The notes beneath the pieces were generated by a model that was not told the DNA's origin, ran no database searches, and saw only the letters and a program-made list of their open reading frames with translations. From an uncultured Bacteroidales bacterium (GTDB lineage: Bacteria; Bacteroidota; Bacteroidia; Bacteroidales; F082): a stretch of DNA of 64,000 nt. The stretch covers positions 1-64,000 of the forward strand of contig CALBNP010000203.1 in NCBI GenBank assembly GCA_937896505.1. Reading direction: 5' to 3'. Shown piece by piece: positions 17,798 to 25,506 of the stretch (its first letter is position 1; the number at the start of each line of letters is the position of its first letter). A program made the position numbers and the translations under genes.

Positions 17798-17992
17798 TCA
17801 TTTACCAAGAATTTGCTCAAACATATCATCCACACTTTCAGCACTATATACTCGACCTTTCTCAATGTCTTCCAAAGCCTCATCAAGATCATTCTTCTTT
17901 TTTTCAATGGTTGCACCAGCTATACTTAAAGCTTCTAGTAATTTGACCAAGATTTTACTTCTTTCATTAATTGTGACAGTGTAAGTTGTCAT
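17798..17992 (-). CDS. Small antitoxin-like protein, no toxin partner seen (64 aa)
   Basis: A short acidic protein: an N-terminal beta strand (TYTVTINERSK), a helix with leucines, then EDIEKGRVYSAESVDDMFEQ at the C-terminus. The composition and the GRVYSAESVDD-type tail resemble Bacteroidota type II antitoxins encoded upstream of RelE/YoeB-like toxins. The 88 bp downstream to susC contain no toxin frame, and none lies upstream either, so it appears orphan. The family assignment rests on pattern only. Confidence 0.5.
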   Translation of the reverse strand: MTTYTVTINERSKILVKLLEALSIAGATIEKKKNDLDEALEDIEKGRVYSAESVDDMFEQILGK

Positions 17993-18106
17993 TTTTTCAT
18001 CCTTTCTTTTTTATGCTTTTATGCTGCAATAATACGAATAATTTTCTGAGTAGAGATTTCTTGTTCATATTGTGATATTTGTATGTTTGCAAAAACTTTT
18101 AGCTCA

Positions 18107-19474
18107 TCAATTTTGTCTTGTTTCCCGCCAATACTGACTGAACGACTTAGGCGCGAACTCTGGCATCACGCGACGCTCGCCCCACGACGGACCCATGAAA
18201 CGCTTCAACTCAAGCTTCTTCATCCACAGCGGACTATCCATCTTCTTCCTCGACTTGCAATGCCAAATCATCGTCTTTATCATGGTATCGAAACGCGTGT
18301 CGGCTACCTTCTCGGTTTCAAGAAGGTGACGGTTTTCGATAATCAAGTCGTCCAACGGAATCTTGACAGGACATATCTCGGTACATTTCCCACACAAGGA
18401 ACAAGCCGTGGCAAGATGGCCAAATTCACTTAACGATTCCTTCAGTGGCGACATCACGGCACCCATCGGACCGACATGCGTAGTGTCGTAAGTGTAGCCG
18501 CCAACATTCTTGAAGATAGGACAAACGCTCACGCAAGCGCTGCAATGGATGCACGACAGCACTTGGCGTTGCTTCTCGTGCGAAAGCACTTCCGAGCGGC
18601 CATTGTTGAGCAAGATGACATACATCTTTTCTGGACCGTCGCCTTCTTGTGCCGGACCAAAAGTGATGGTGTTGAAAGCCGCCATGCTCTGTCCGGTGGC
18701 ATGCGACGAAAGCAACGGCAACAAGATGCCCAAGTCGTCGATGGAAGGAATCACTTTGGCGATGCCGGCCACCACAATGTGTACTTTCGCTGTCGAGGTG
18801 GAACGCAAAATGTTGCCTTCGTTTTCCGAAAGCACCACGCAACCTTCTTCTGAGATGATGAAATTGGCTCCAGTAACGCACACCTTCACTTCCTTCAAGT
18901 CGTTCGAAACCTTATGGCGCACAAAATTCACCATTTGCTTGGGCGTGCTGTCGGGTTTCAATTTGAATCCTTTGGTCAGTATTTCGTTGATTTCTTCCTT
19001 CGATAGATTGACGGCAGGAGCCAAAGGATGATAAGGTTTCATCTCGGCCAGCTGCAACACGAAACGAGCCACACTGGTTTCAACCAAATCCAGATTCTTG
19101 CGTTTCAGGAAGCCATTCAGGTCGATTTCGTCGAGCGTCATCGAGTTGGAACGCGAGACCACAGTCGCCCGCTCCTTCTTCATGATGTCGAAAATCATGT
19201 TACAGGCATCGTCAGCATCACGCGCCCAAAGCACATTGCCACCATTGTCGGTGAAATGCGTCTCGAAATCAACCAAGAGTTTCTCAAGATTGTCCAACGA
19301 CTTGTTGCGCAAGATGTGGACACGCTGCTTTTCGAGGTCCATGTTGCGATAATTGATCTTGCCTTTGGCAAAATTCCGCTCAAAACAACCCATGTTGAAG
19401 TTGATTTTCTGCCAATGCTCTTCGTTGAACGAAATCTCGCTCTGTTGATTGAATGTCAGTTTCCTATCTGTCAT
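18107..19474 (-). CDS. lutB: LutB-like lactate-utilisation iron-sulfur protein
   Basis: A 455-aa cytoplasmic protein. N-terminal LUD domain (about residues 60-290; RATVVSRSNSMTLDEIDLNG, SEEGCVVLSENEGN) followed by a ferredoxin-type region with two 4Fe-4S motifs: C308/C311/C314/C318 (CIHCSACVSVCP) and C358/C361/C364/C368 (CSLCGKCTEICP). This is the LutB subunit of the LutABC L-lactate oxidation complex. No lutA or lutC gene is in the window. It starts 29 bp after the rpiB stop and shares that gene's promoter. Confidence 0.88.
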   Translation of the reverse strand: MTDRKLTFNQQSEISFNEEHWQKINFNMGCFERNFAKGKINYRNMDLEKQRVHILRNKSLDNLEKLLVDFETHFTDNGGNVLWARDADDACNMIFDIMKKERATVVSRSNSMTLDEIDLNGFLKRKNLDLVETSVARFVLQLAEMKPYHPLAPAVNLSKEEINEILTKGFKLKPDSTPKQMVNFVRHKVSNDLKEVKVCVTGANFIISEEGCVVLSENEGNILRSTSTAKVHIVVAGIAKVIPSIDDLGILLPLLSSHATGQSMAAFNTITFGPAQEGDGPEKMYVILLNNGRSEVLSHEKQRQVLSCIHCSACVSVCPIFKNVGGYTYDTTHVGPMGAVMSPLKESLSEFGHLATACSLCGKCTEICPVKIPLDDLIIENRHLLETEKVADTRFDTMIKTMIWHCKSRKKMDSPLWMKKLELKRFMGPSWGERRVMPEFAPKSFSQYWRETRQN

Positions 19475-19503
19475 TTATAATAGGTTTGGTGTTGTTAAAA
19501 ACA

Positions 19504-19941
19504 TCAATAATTCTCAATTTTTTCAATTCTGCGGGTATGTCTTCCACCCTCGAAGTCGGTGGCAAGGAAAGCCTTAACCATTTCCCAGGCCAAGTCGTTC
19601 GGAATGAAACGGCCAGGCAACGAGAGGATATTGGCATCGTTGTGCTGGCGTGCCAATTTTGCCAATTCAACATTCCAGCATAAGGCTGCACGCACATGCT
19701 GATGATGGTTGGCGGTCATCTGCGCACCGTTTCCACTACCGCAAAGGATGATGCCCAAAGGAAATTCGCCATGTTCGATGGCCGAAGCCAAAGGATGTAT
19801 CATATCAGGATAATCGACACTTTCTGAACTGTAGGTGCCATAATCTTTCACTTCATAGCCTGCTTCCTGAAGTTTTCCAATAAGAAATTGCTTCATCTCG
19901 AAGCCGCCATGGTCGCTTGCTATAGGAATAATTTGTTTCAT
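19504..19941 (-). CDS. rpiB: Ribose 5-phosphate isomerase B
   Basis: A 145-aa RpiB/LacAB-family enzyme interconverting ribulose 5-phosphate and ribose 5-phosphate. Visible are the N-terminal phosphate/ring-opening motif IASDHGGFEMKQFL, the conserved DYPD, and GIILCGSGNGAQMTANHHQH in the position of the usual GTG(I/V)G...AN(K/R) active site, with Ser taking the place of Thr/Cys variants. Start supported by the -7 box at 19967-19974. First gene of a two-gene unit with lutB. Confidence 0.92.
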   Translation of the reverse strand: MKQIIPIASDHGGFEMKQFLIGKLQEAGYEVKDYGTYSSESVDYPDMIHPLASAIEHGEFPLGIILCGSGNGAQMTANHHQHVRAALCWNVELAKLARQHNDANILSLPGRFIPNDLAWEMVKAFLATDFEGGRHTRRIEKIENY

Positions 19942-19966
19942 TTTTCTGTTGTTGATAATTAATCTG

Positions 19967-19974
19967 CAAAAGTA
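19967..19974 (-). promoter_or_regulatory. -7 promoter box for rpiB-lutB
   Basis: Minus-strand TACTTTTG, about 26 bases upstream of the rpiB ATG at 19941. Confidence 0.55.
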
Positions 19975-20452
19975 AATCTTTTAGCAGTACGACACATAAT
20001 TTATTACATTATTTCTGAGCGATTTATCCGATTTCAAAATAATAAGTGTTTTCTTGTAACTTATTGTTCCATAATTAAATAAAAAGTTATCAACAGAATC
20101 ATTGTTGATAACTTTTGGTTGGCTGTCGAAAAAATTAATTGTCTGTTGATAAGATTTTTTGTGTTCTCTTTTTTGAACTAAATCGACATCGAAATCAACA
20201 ATCAATCCATTTTTTCGACTCGTTTTTATCCGTTTTTTCGGTTTTCACCGAATAACTAAAATTCCATTAATCGGTCTGAAAAAGAAGCCTTTCGTTTTTT
20301 AGCATTCTGCCTTCTCAAACCGAGCGCGACAAAAGCAAGATTTTTATTGCTTTTTTTTCAACCATTTCACACACCTTCATTAATCAATCATCAAAAATAT
20401 TAATTTAAAGGATTAATTGATTAATGATGATAGCGTGTTGACAACTGGGTTT
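19975..20452. other. AT-rich non-coding region with DnaA-like boxes
   Basis: About 480 bp without a convincing gene. It carries a perfect 14-bp inverted repeat (AAAAGTTATCAACA, 20082-20095; TGTTGATAACTTTT, 20103-20116) made of two head-to-head TTATCAACA boxes. A third box is at 20144-20152 and a one-mismatch box (TGTTGACAA) near 20436. Very AT-rich stretches lie at 20330-20440. A possible origin or DnaA-regulated site; a 74-codon frame at 19981-20205 overlapping the boxes is probably not a gene. Confidence 0.5.
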
Positions 20453-21577
20453 TCAAAGAACAAAACCTAAATAGTTTTCCTTGTTGATTATCGTGTAGGT
20501 GTGGTTAGGATAGTTTTTTGCAAAAGTCTCTGTCAGTTTCGGTTGCTTTTTCTGGTTCCACTTGAATTCGTAGGTATGTAACACATTGTCTATTTGTTCG
20601 ATATAATCGATTTCTTGCTGCTGATTTGTTCTCCAAAAATAGGAATTTCCGTAAAATCCATTATATCCGTTTTTCTTTTTGCGTTCCGAAATCAAGTAGT
20701 TTTCCCAAAGTGCACCAATGTCGTTTCTTAACTCAACTGGTTTGAAATCACCAATCAAGGCATTGCGGATTCCATTGTCATAGAAATATATTTTGATGCT
20801 TTTCTTCAATTCGTTTCGCACGTTGGCACTGTAGGAACGCAAATGAAATAGAATGTATGATTTTTCCAGCAAGTCAATATAGCGCTGCACAGTCTGCGAA
20901 CTCAATCCTACAAGATTGCCTAATTCGTTGAATGATATTTCGCTACCGATTTGAATTGCTAAAGCTTGCAAAATCCTTTCAATGATTTCGGGTTTTCTTA
21001 CTTCTTGATAATCAAATACATCTTTATACAAATAATTGGAAGTCAGGTTTTGCAGAATGATTTTTTCATCACCTTCGTTATTGATGATGTCTGGATACGA
21101 CCCATAGATGAGTCTTCTTTCCAATAACCTCTTTTCGTTTGTCGTCGCAAAATGGTTGACCAATTCGGAACTTGAAATCGGTAACATCACATATTCAAAC
21201 TTACGTCCGGTCAAAGGTTCGTTGATGGTGTTGGAAAAGTCGAGAGCAGATGAACCGGTCACGATGAATTGTCGCTCAGGAAAATTGTCAATGAGTAACT
21301 TCAAGGTTATCCCAATGTCTTTCACTCTTTGGGCTTCATCAATCAAAATCAATTCTGCATCGCCAATCTCAGCTTTCAGTTGTGTTGATGTCGGCAAGGT
21401 GAGCATTTCACGAATGTCAGGTTCATCGCAATTCCAAAACAAAGTCTTCTTCTCTGTCGAATTTGACATTTGTTTCAAGAATGTGGTTTTTCCGACTTGT
21501 CGAGGTCCAACAATGACAATGATCTTACCTTTAAACATCCTTTTGCTGATTTCCTCTTTGATGGCTCTTTCTATCAT
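20453..21577 (-). CDS. AAA ATPase with DUF4143 (AAA_14 family)
   Basis: A 374-aa protein. Walker A IIVIVGPRQVGKTTFLKQM (about residues 20-38), Walker B LILIDEAQRV, sensor-like FIVTGSSALDF, then a winged-helix/DUF4143 region (FNELGNLVGLSSQTVQRYID) and a C-terminal DUF4143 nuclease-like part (LWENYLISERKKK, FWRTNQQQEIDYI). Very common in Bacteroidota; often an accessory, nearly identical multicopy gene of unknown role. It stands alone with its own -7 box at 21596-21603. Confidence 0.9.
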   Translation of the reverse strand: MIERAIKEEISKRMFKGKIIVIVGPRQVGKTTFLKQMSNSTEKKTLFWNCDEPDIREMLTLPTSTQLKAEIGDAELILIDEAQRVKDIGITLKLLIDNFPERQFIVTGSSALDFSNTINEPLTGRKFEYVMLPISSSELVNHFATTNEKRLLERRLIYGSYPDIINNEGDEKIILQNLTSNYLYKDVFDYQEVRKPEIIERILQALAIQIGSEISFNELGNLVGLSSQTVQRYIDLLEKSYILFHLRSYSANVRNELKKSIKIYFYDNGIRNALIGDFKPVELRNDIGALWENYLISERKKKNGYNGFYGNSYFWRTNQQQEIDYIEQIDNVLHTYEFKWNQKKQPKLTETFAKNYPNHTYTIINKENYLGFVL

Positions 21578-21595
21578 ATTTCTCTATTTTTGCTG

Positions 21596-21603
21596 CAAAA
21601 GTA
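21596..21603 (-). promoter_or_regulatory. -7 promoter box for the DUF4143 ATPase
   Basis: Minus-strand TACTTTTG, 19 bases upstream of the ATG at 21577. Confidence 0.5.
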
Positions 21604-21729
21604 TGCAAATTTTGAATTATATTCTAAAAAACTTATAATAATTTTGAATTATACTTTAAAATTTGCATACTATTTCTATTTCTTTGCGTCAAGTTTCTGA
21701 AAAATTCGGGTTGTTTGATTTAATTTACC

Positions 21730-21737
21730 TATCTTTG
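21730..21737 (+). promoter_or_regulatory. -7 promoter box for the MORN protein
   Basis: TATCTTTG (TAnnTTTG), 21 bases before the ATG at 21759, with a TTG about 16 bases further upstream. Confidence 0.6.
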
Positions 21738-21758
21738 AACCTTCATATTTAAGTCGAT

Positions 21759-23252
21759 ATGTGCTGCCGAAACAAAACATTATTTTTCTTCGTTTTCGCT
21801 TTTCTCAGTTTGAAATGTTTCTCTCAAACTGGTTATCAGACATTTAACTATCCGAACGGACAAGTTGCTTCGGAAGGAATGATGCGCGATGGCAAGCCTG
21901 ATGGCTTCTGGAAGACTTATTACGAAAACGGTCAGTTGAAGTCGGAAGGCAAGCGCACCGATTTTCTTTTGGACAGCACATGGGTTTTCTTTTCAGAACA
22001 AGGTGATACGTCACTCATTATTAATTATAGGAAAGGACTTAAGAACGGTTTTCGCTATACTTTTTCCGACGATGGTGTTCTTGTGGAGCCTTTCGTGAAC
22101 GATGTCCGTTCGGGAGAAGGTTTCCGTAAAGACGAAAAAGGCCATATTCTGCAAAACATCACTTTCAAGAATGGCTTCGAGGAAGGTATATCCCCTATTT
22201 TCGACACTTTGGGAAGCTTGAAAGAGATCATTACCTATCGGAAAGGTTTTGTGGCCAGTCGTGAGCCTTTGAACCGATATGACCGCGAAGGACACAAGCA
22301 CGGCTATTGGAAGACTTTTTTCGACGACTGGAGTCTTCATACCGAGATGTATTATAGTCACGGGATGCGCGACGGTTTCTATAAGGAATATGATCAGCAA
22401 GGCAACTTGAAGAAAATCGTTAAGTACGTCAACGATGTCGAGCAGGTCCAGGAAACCGATTTGCAGCCTTTACAGATGCAATATGAATATTATCCCAACG
22501 GACAGGTGAAACGCGAAGCATCGTTCCGCGGTGGTTTGCGTGAGGGCATTTGGCGTGTGTTCGACGAGCAAGGCAACGTGGTGAGTTCGCAGACCTACAA
22601 GAAAGGTGGCTTGGTGAGCGAAGGCGTGGTTGGTACCGATGGCAAGCGTCGTGGCGAGTATAAAGAGTTTTATGCTGACAGCACCTTGCGTGCCGAAGGT
22701 ATCTTCGTCGATGGCGAACGCTCGGGCGAATGGAAATTCTATTACCAGAATGGCAAATTGCAGGAAGTGGGAAAATATGTCGGAGGCAAGCCCGAAGGAC
22801 AATGGGTGTGGTATTACGACAACGGTGCCAAACAAATAGAAGAGAGTTTCTACAAGGGTTCGCTGAATGGCAGCTACAAGGAATTTGATGCCAATGGCAA
22901 TGTTATTGTTTCAGGCACTTATTTCGACGGCATGAAGAACGGGAAGTGGATGGAACAGATTGGCGACATGCGCTCGGAAGGTGAATACCGCAACGATAAG
23001 CAGGTGAGTCAATGGATTGAATATTACAATGATGGTACCATGGCTTTCCGTGGCACTTTCAATGCGGGTTATCCTGACGGACAGCATTATTTCTACTACG
23101 AGAACGGAAAAATCAGGGAAATACAGAGTTATGCGGCTGGTGTCCGTCATGGCGACTGGAAGAAATATTGGGATACTGGCGAGTTGTATTTTACCATCAC
23201 CTACAATCAAGGCAACGAAGTGAAATATGATGGCGAACCGATAGAACCTTGA
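21759..23252 (+). CDS. Exported MORN/YwqK-repeat protein
   Basis: A 497-aa protein with a signal peptide (KTLFFFVFAFLSLKCFSQ) and about 17 MORN-type repeats of the form YYENGQLKSEGKR, WVWYYDNGAKQIEES or WIEYYNDGTMAFRGT. This is the YwqK-like pattern of Bacteroidota, a beta-sheet rod probably located in the periplasm or on the surface. No enzymatic domain. The YwqK label 'antitoxin' used in some databases has little support for such long forms. Followed by a family-B hairpin that may terminate it (23257-23289). Confidence 0.85.
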   Translation: MCCRNKTLFFFVFAFLSLKCFSQTGYQTFNYPNGQVASEGMMRDGKPDGFWKTYYENGQLKSEGKRTDFLLDSTWVFFSEQGDTSLIINYRKGLKNGFRYTFSDDGVLVEPFVNDVRSGEGFRKDEKGHILQNITFKNGFEEGISPIFDTLGSLKEIITYRKGFVASREPLNRYDREGHKHGYWKTFFDDWSLHTEMYYSHGMRDGFYKEYDQQGNLKKIVKYVNDVEQVQETDLQPLQMQYEYYPNGQVKREASFRGGLREGIWRVFDEQGNVVSSQTYKKGGLVSEGVVGTDGKRRGEYKEFYADSTLRAEGIFVDGERSGEWKFYYQNGKLQEVGKYVGGKPEGQWVWYYDNGAKQIEESFYKGSLNGSYKEFDANGNVIVSGTYFDGMKNGKWMEQIGDMRSEGEYRNDKQVSQWIEYYNDGTMAFRGTFNAGYPDGQHYFYYENGKIREIQSYAAGVRHGDWKKYWDTGELYFTITYNQGNEVKYDGEPIEP

Positions 23253-23256
23253 GACT

Positions 23257-23289
23257 AAGTGGTCGCTGAGCGGAGTCGAAGCACCACTT
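23257..23289. repeat. Family B hairpin (core GCTGAGCGGAGTCGAAGC), copy 1
   Basis: Arms AAGTGGT/ACCACTT enclose the core CGCTGAGCGGAGTCGAAGC. The core is shared with copies at 43204, 43271, 62299, 63733 and 63765; the arms are unique to this copy. Confidence 0.8.
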
Positions 23290-23318
23290 TATTATACTAA
23301 GTGAGTGACTAATAATAA

Positions 23319-23455
23319 ACGACATAATGGTTATGGGTTATGGGTTAATGGTTATGAGTTATGAGTTATGGGTTAATGGTTATGGATTGTTGTTTGCTGA
23401 TTATCACCTATCACCATTCACCCATCACTTTTAACCTATCACCTTTTCATCCAAT
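23319..23455. repeat. Degenerate period-7 arrays
   Basis: About 23319-23386 reads as 7-mers GGTTATG/GGTTAAT/AGTTATG, and 23407-23455 as TATCACC/ATTCACC/CATCACT. The period stays exactly seven while the bases drift. The rest of the gap 23253-23480 holds only the hairpin and the next promoter. Confidence 0.75.
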
Positions 23456-23461
23456 GTAAAC

Positions 23462-23469
23462 TAATTTTG
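23462..23469 (+). promoter_or_regulatory. -7 promoter box for ldcA
   Basis: TAATTTTG, 11 bases before the ATG at 23481; short leader. Confidence 0.6.
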
Positions 23470-23480
23470 CACACCTACTT

Positions 23481-24350
23481 ATGAAACGAATAGCAATAGC
23501 AGCTCCGGCACGAAAGGTTACGCCAAACGAGATTCAGTTTGCCGTTGATTGGCTCAAGGAAAAAGGTTTTGTCCCGGTTTACGATGAACGTCTTTTTGCA
23601 TCAGATTTCATTTTTGCCGGTAATGACAATTTTCGTGCTTCGGTGATTCAGGAATATTTGAATCGCGACGACATCGATGCCATTTGGATGGCGCGTGGCG
23701 GTTATGGCAGCATCCGTATCATCGATTTGTTGGATTTCACTGAGTTCGCAAAGCATCCGAAACCAATCATCGGTTTCAGCGATGTGACGGTTTTCCACGG
23801 CAAAATGCAGCGATTAGGCTATCCTTCCATTCATGCTTCCATGCCTTATTGTTTCGAGAACAAGACAACGGAAGCTCGTCAGTCGCTTTTCGATGTCTTG
23901 TCGGGAAAACCTTTGCATTACGAGTTTGCTTCGCATCCCCTCAACCGTTTAGGCGAAGCTGAAGGGGTGATGGTGGGCGGCAATCTCTCGGTGCTCTATG
24001 GCATGTTGGGTTCCGATTCGTTTCCCGAAACCGATGGCAAGATTCTTTTCATCGAAGAAGTTGACGAATATATCTATCATATCGACCGCATGATGCGCGG
24101 CTTGAAACGTGCCGGCAAACTCGACAACCTGAAAGCTCTTGTGGTAGGTGGCCTCACCGATATACACGACAATCCCGATCCGTTTGGCCAATCGGTCGAG
24201 GAAGTGATTTACGAGGCTGTCAAGGAATATGATTATCCAGTTTGTTTCGGTTTTCCAGCCGGACATTTTTCCGATAACCGCGCCTTGGTTTTGGGTGAAA
24301 AAGTCACTCTCTCAACTTTCAACTCTCAACTTTCAACTCTCAACTTTTAA
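23481..24350 (+). CDS. ldcA: LD-carboxypeptidase (muramoyltetrapeptide carboxypeptidase, S66)
   Basis: A 289-aa enzyme that removes the terminal D-Ala from murein tetrapeptides during peptidoglycan recycling. The S66 triad is visible: Ser100 in IIGFSDVTVF, Glu192 in FIEEVDEYIYH and His262 in CFGFPAGHFSDNR; WMARGGYGS is the conserved oxyanion-side loop. No signal peptide, so cytoplasmic. The last dozen residues ([12 protein letters not shown]) are encoded by a period-7 repeat array that also supplies the stop codon, so the native C-terminus has been replaced or extended by repeat DNA. Its 3' end overlaps the convergent CARF gene by 11 bp. Confidence 0.9.
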   Translation: MKRIAIAAPARKVTPNEIQFAVDWLKEKGFVPVYDERLFASDFIFAGNDNFRASVIQEYLNRDDIDAIWMARGGYGSIRIIDLLDFTEFAKHPKPIIGFSDVTVFHGKMQRLGYPSIHASMPYCFENKTTEARQSLFDVLSGKPLHYEFASHPLNRLGEAEGVMVGGNLSVLYGMLGSDSFPETDGKILFIEEVDEYIYHIDRMMRGLKRAGKLDNLKALVVGGLTDIHDNPDPFGQSVEEVIYEAVKEYDYPVCFGFPAGHFSDNRALVLGEKVTLSTFNSQLSTLNF

Positions 24351-24354
24351 CTCC
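24306..24354. repeat. Period-7 array (TYTCAAC) forming two gene ends
   Basis: Consecutive 7-mers TCTCAAC, TTTCAAC, TCTCAAC, TTTCAAC, TCTCAAC, TTTTAAC. It encodes the C-terminus of LdcA on the plus strand and the last residues plus stop of the CARF protein on the minus strand. Confidence 0.85.
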
Positions 24355-25506
24355 AATAGTCTTCCTCATCTCTTTCATCACTTTTTCCACCTTATCTGGC
24401 TTGGTCAGGCAGTCATAGTCGCAGAAGGTGATGTCCATGTATTTGGCAATCTTTTTCAGGTCGCCATTTTCGTCTTTTTTCAGCGAGAAGATGTAGGAAT
24501 TGCAAGCCATGCCTAAAAGCACTTCCTTGAGGGCGCACACCTTATAGACAATCTCGTTGAACATGCTTTCCGAATTGATGCCGCTCTTGCATTCGATGAC
24601 AAACAGTTGGTTGTTCTTTATGAAGCTGACATCCAGTTCGTTGTTGTGCTGTATCTCGGTGCATCCGTCGATGTGCACGCCAATGGCGATGTCGTCGGGA
24701 TGGATGTTTTTCTTGACGAGGTGATAGACGTATTCCTCAAACCAGCCTCCGGTGAGGTATTCGAGTTCCTCGCGTTGCAGCACGCCTTTTTGCGAAGGGA
24801 CGAAATGCAGGAAATTCAGGAATCGGCCTAACGTCGGAATGGGAATCATCTTGTCGTTGATGGGATGTTCCACTTCGCTGATATTGATGTATTTCCAATT
24901 GCGATATTTTTCTCGCAAGATGTCTAATATTTGATAGTCGCTGCCACGGAGCTTGCGTTTCGAGAAGAGTTCGAACATGTAGTTGGTCTGCTCTTCGTTG
25001 CGGATGGGTGGAATGGTTTGGTCGAGGTCGTGCTGGAGGCCGTGTATCTCGAAGTATTCGCCAAGCTTTGTCTTGTGCTTGATGGGGATGATTTCGTCGT
25101 CGTTGTCGAAGATGCTGTTGTCGAAGATGGTCTTGACAATCAGGTTTTCGTGTGTCTGGGTGTAGAAGAATTGGGCGTTGTAGTTGGCGAAGACGTGTTG
25201 CACCGATAGTGCCATGTAACGTGTGCCGCCGGCAAGGTTCACATAATAAAGCCCTTCTTTCGGGATGGCGCAGCTGATGACGCGGCAGATGCGTTCGTAG
25301 GTATATTTGTCCTCATCGCGGCGCAAGACGATGCGTTGCACCTGCTCCTTGTCGATTTTCAGGCATTTCACCAGCGGAGTGATGCAGTCGAAGTTCTCGT
25401 GGGCGGAGATGAAGATTAGCTTGTCGCCTTCTTCGTAGTTCTCCTTCACAAAAAGATAAGCCGCAAGCGGATGCTCGCGGCTTATGATGTTGACTATGGT
25501 CTTCAT
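24340..25506 (-). CDS. Card1/Can2-like CARF-domain nuclease (DUF1887 family)
   Basis: A 388-aa protein. N-terminal CARF-like Rossmann domain (1-130): [19 protein letters not shown] and the ligand-loop motif [17 protein letters not shown] (G93-G94-T95). A linker helix/winged segment (about 175-245) leads to a C-terminal PD-(D/E)xK nuclease: E257/E258 in [11 protein letters not shown], then [21 protein letters not shown] with D292, E305 and K307. This is the Card1/Can2 layout, in which cyclic oligoadenylate made by type III CRISPR complexes activates DNA/RNA cleavage. No CRISPR array, Cas10 or other cas gene is visible. ATG at 25506 overlaps the pgk stop (ATGA), so it is translationally coupled to glycolysis. 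The call rests on motifs, not alignment. Confidence 0.8.
   Translation of the reverse strand: MKTIVNIISREHPLAAYLFVKENYEEGDKLIFISAHENFDCITPLVKCLKIDKEQVQRIVLRRDEDKYTYERICRVISCAIPKEGLYYVNLAGGTRYMALSVQHVFANYNAQFFYTQTHENLIVKTIFDNSIFDNDDEIIPIKHKTKLGEYFEIHGLQHDLDQTIPPIRNEEQTNYMFELFSKRKLRGSDYQILDILREKYRNWKYINISEVEHPINDKMIPIPTLGRFLNFLHFVPSQKGVLQREELEYLTGGWFEEYVYHLVKKNIHPDDIAIGVHIDGCTEIQHNNELDVSFIKNNQLFVIECKSGINSESMFNEIVYKVCALKEVLLGMACNSYIFSLKKDENGDLKKIAKYMDITFCDYDCLTKPDKVEKVMKEMRKTIGVKS

Noticed and set aside
19981..20205. A 74-codon minus-strand open frame
   Set aside because: AT-rich, no motif, overlaps the DnaA-box inverted repeat and has no promoter of its own.
24340..25506. The CARF protein as part of a local type III CRISPR locus
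   Set aside because: No Cas10, Csm/Cmr genes or repeat-spacer array lie within the window; neighbours are ldcA and pgk.
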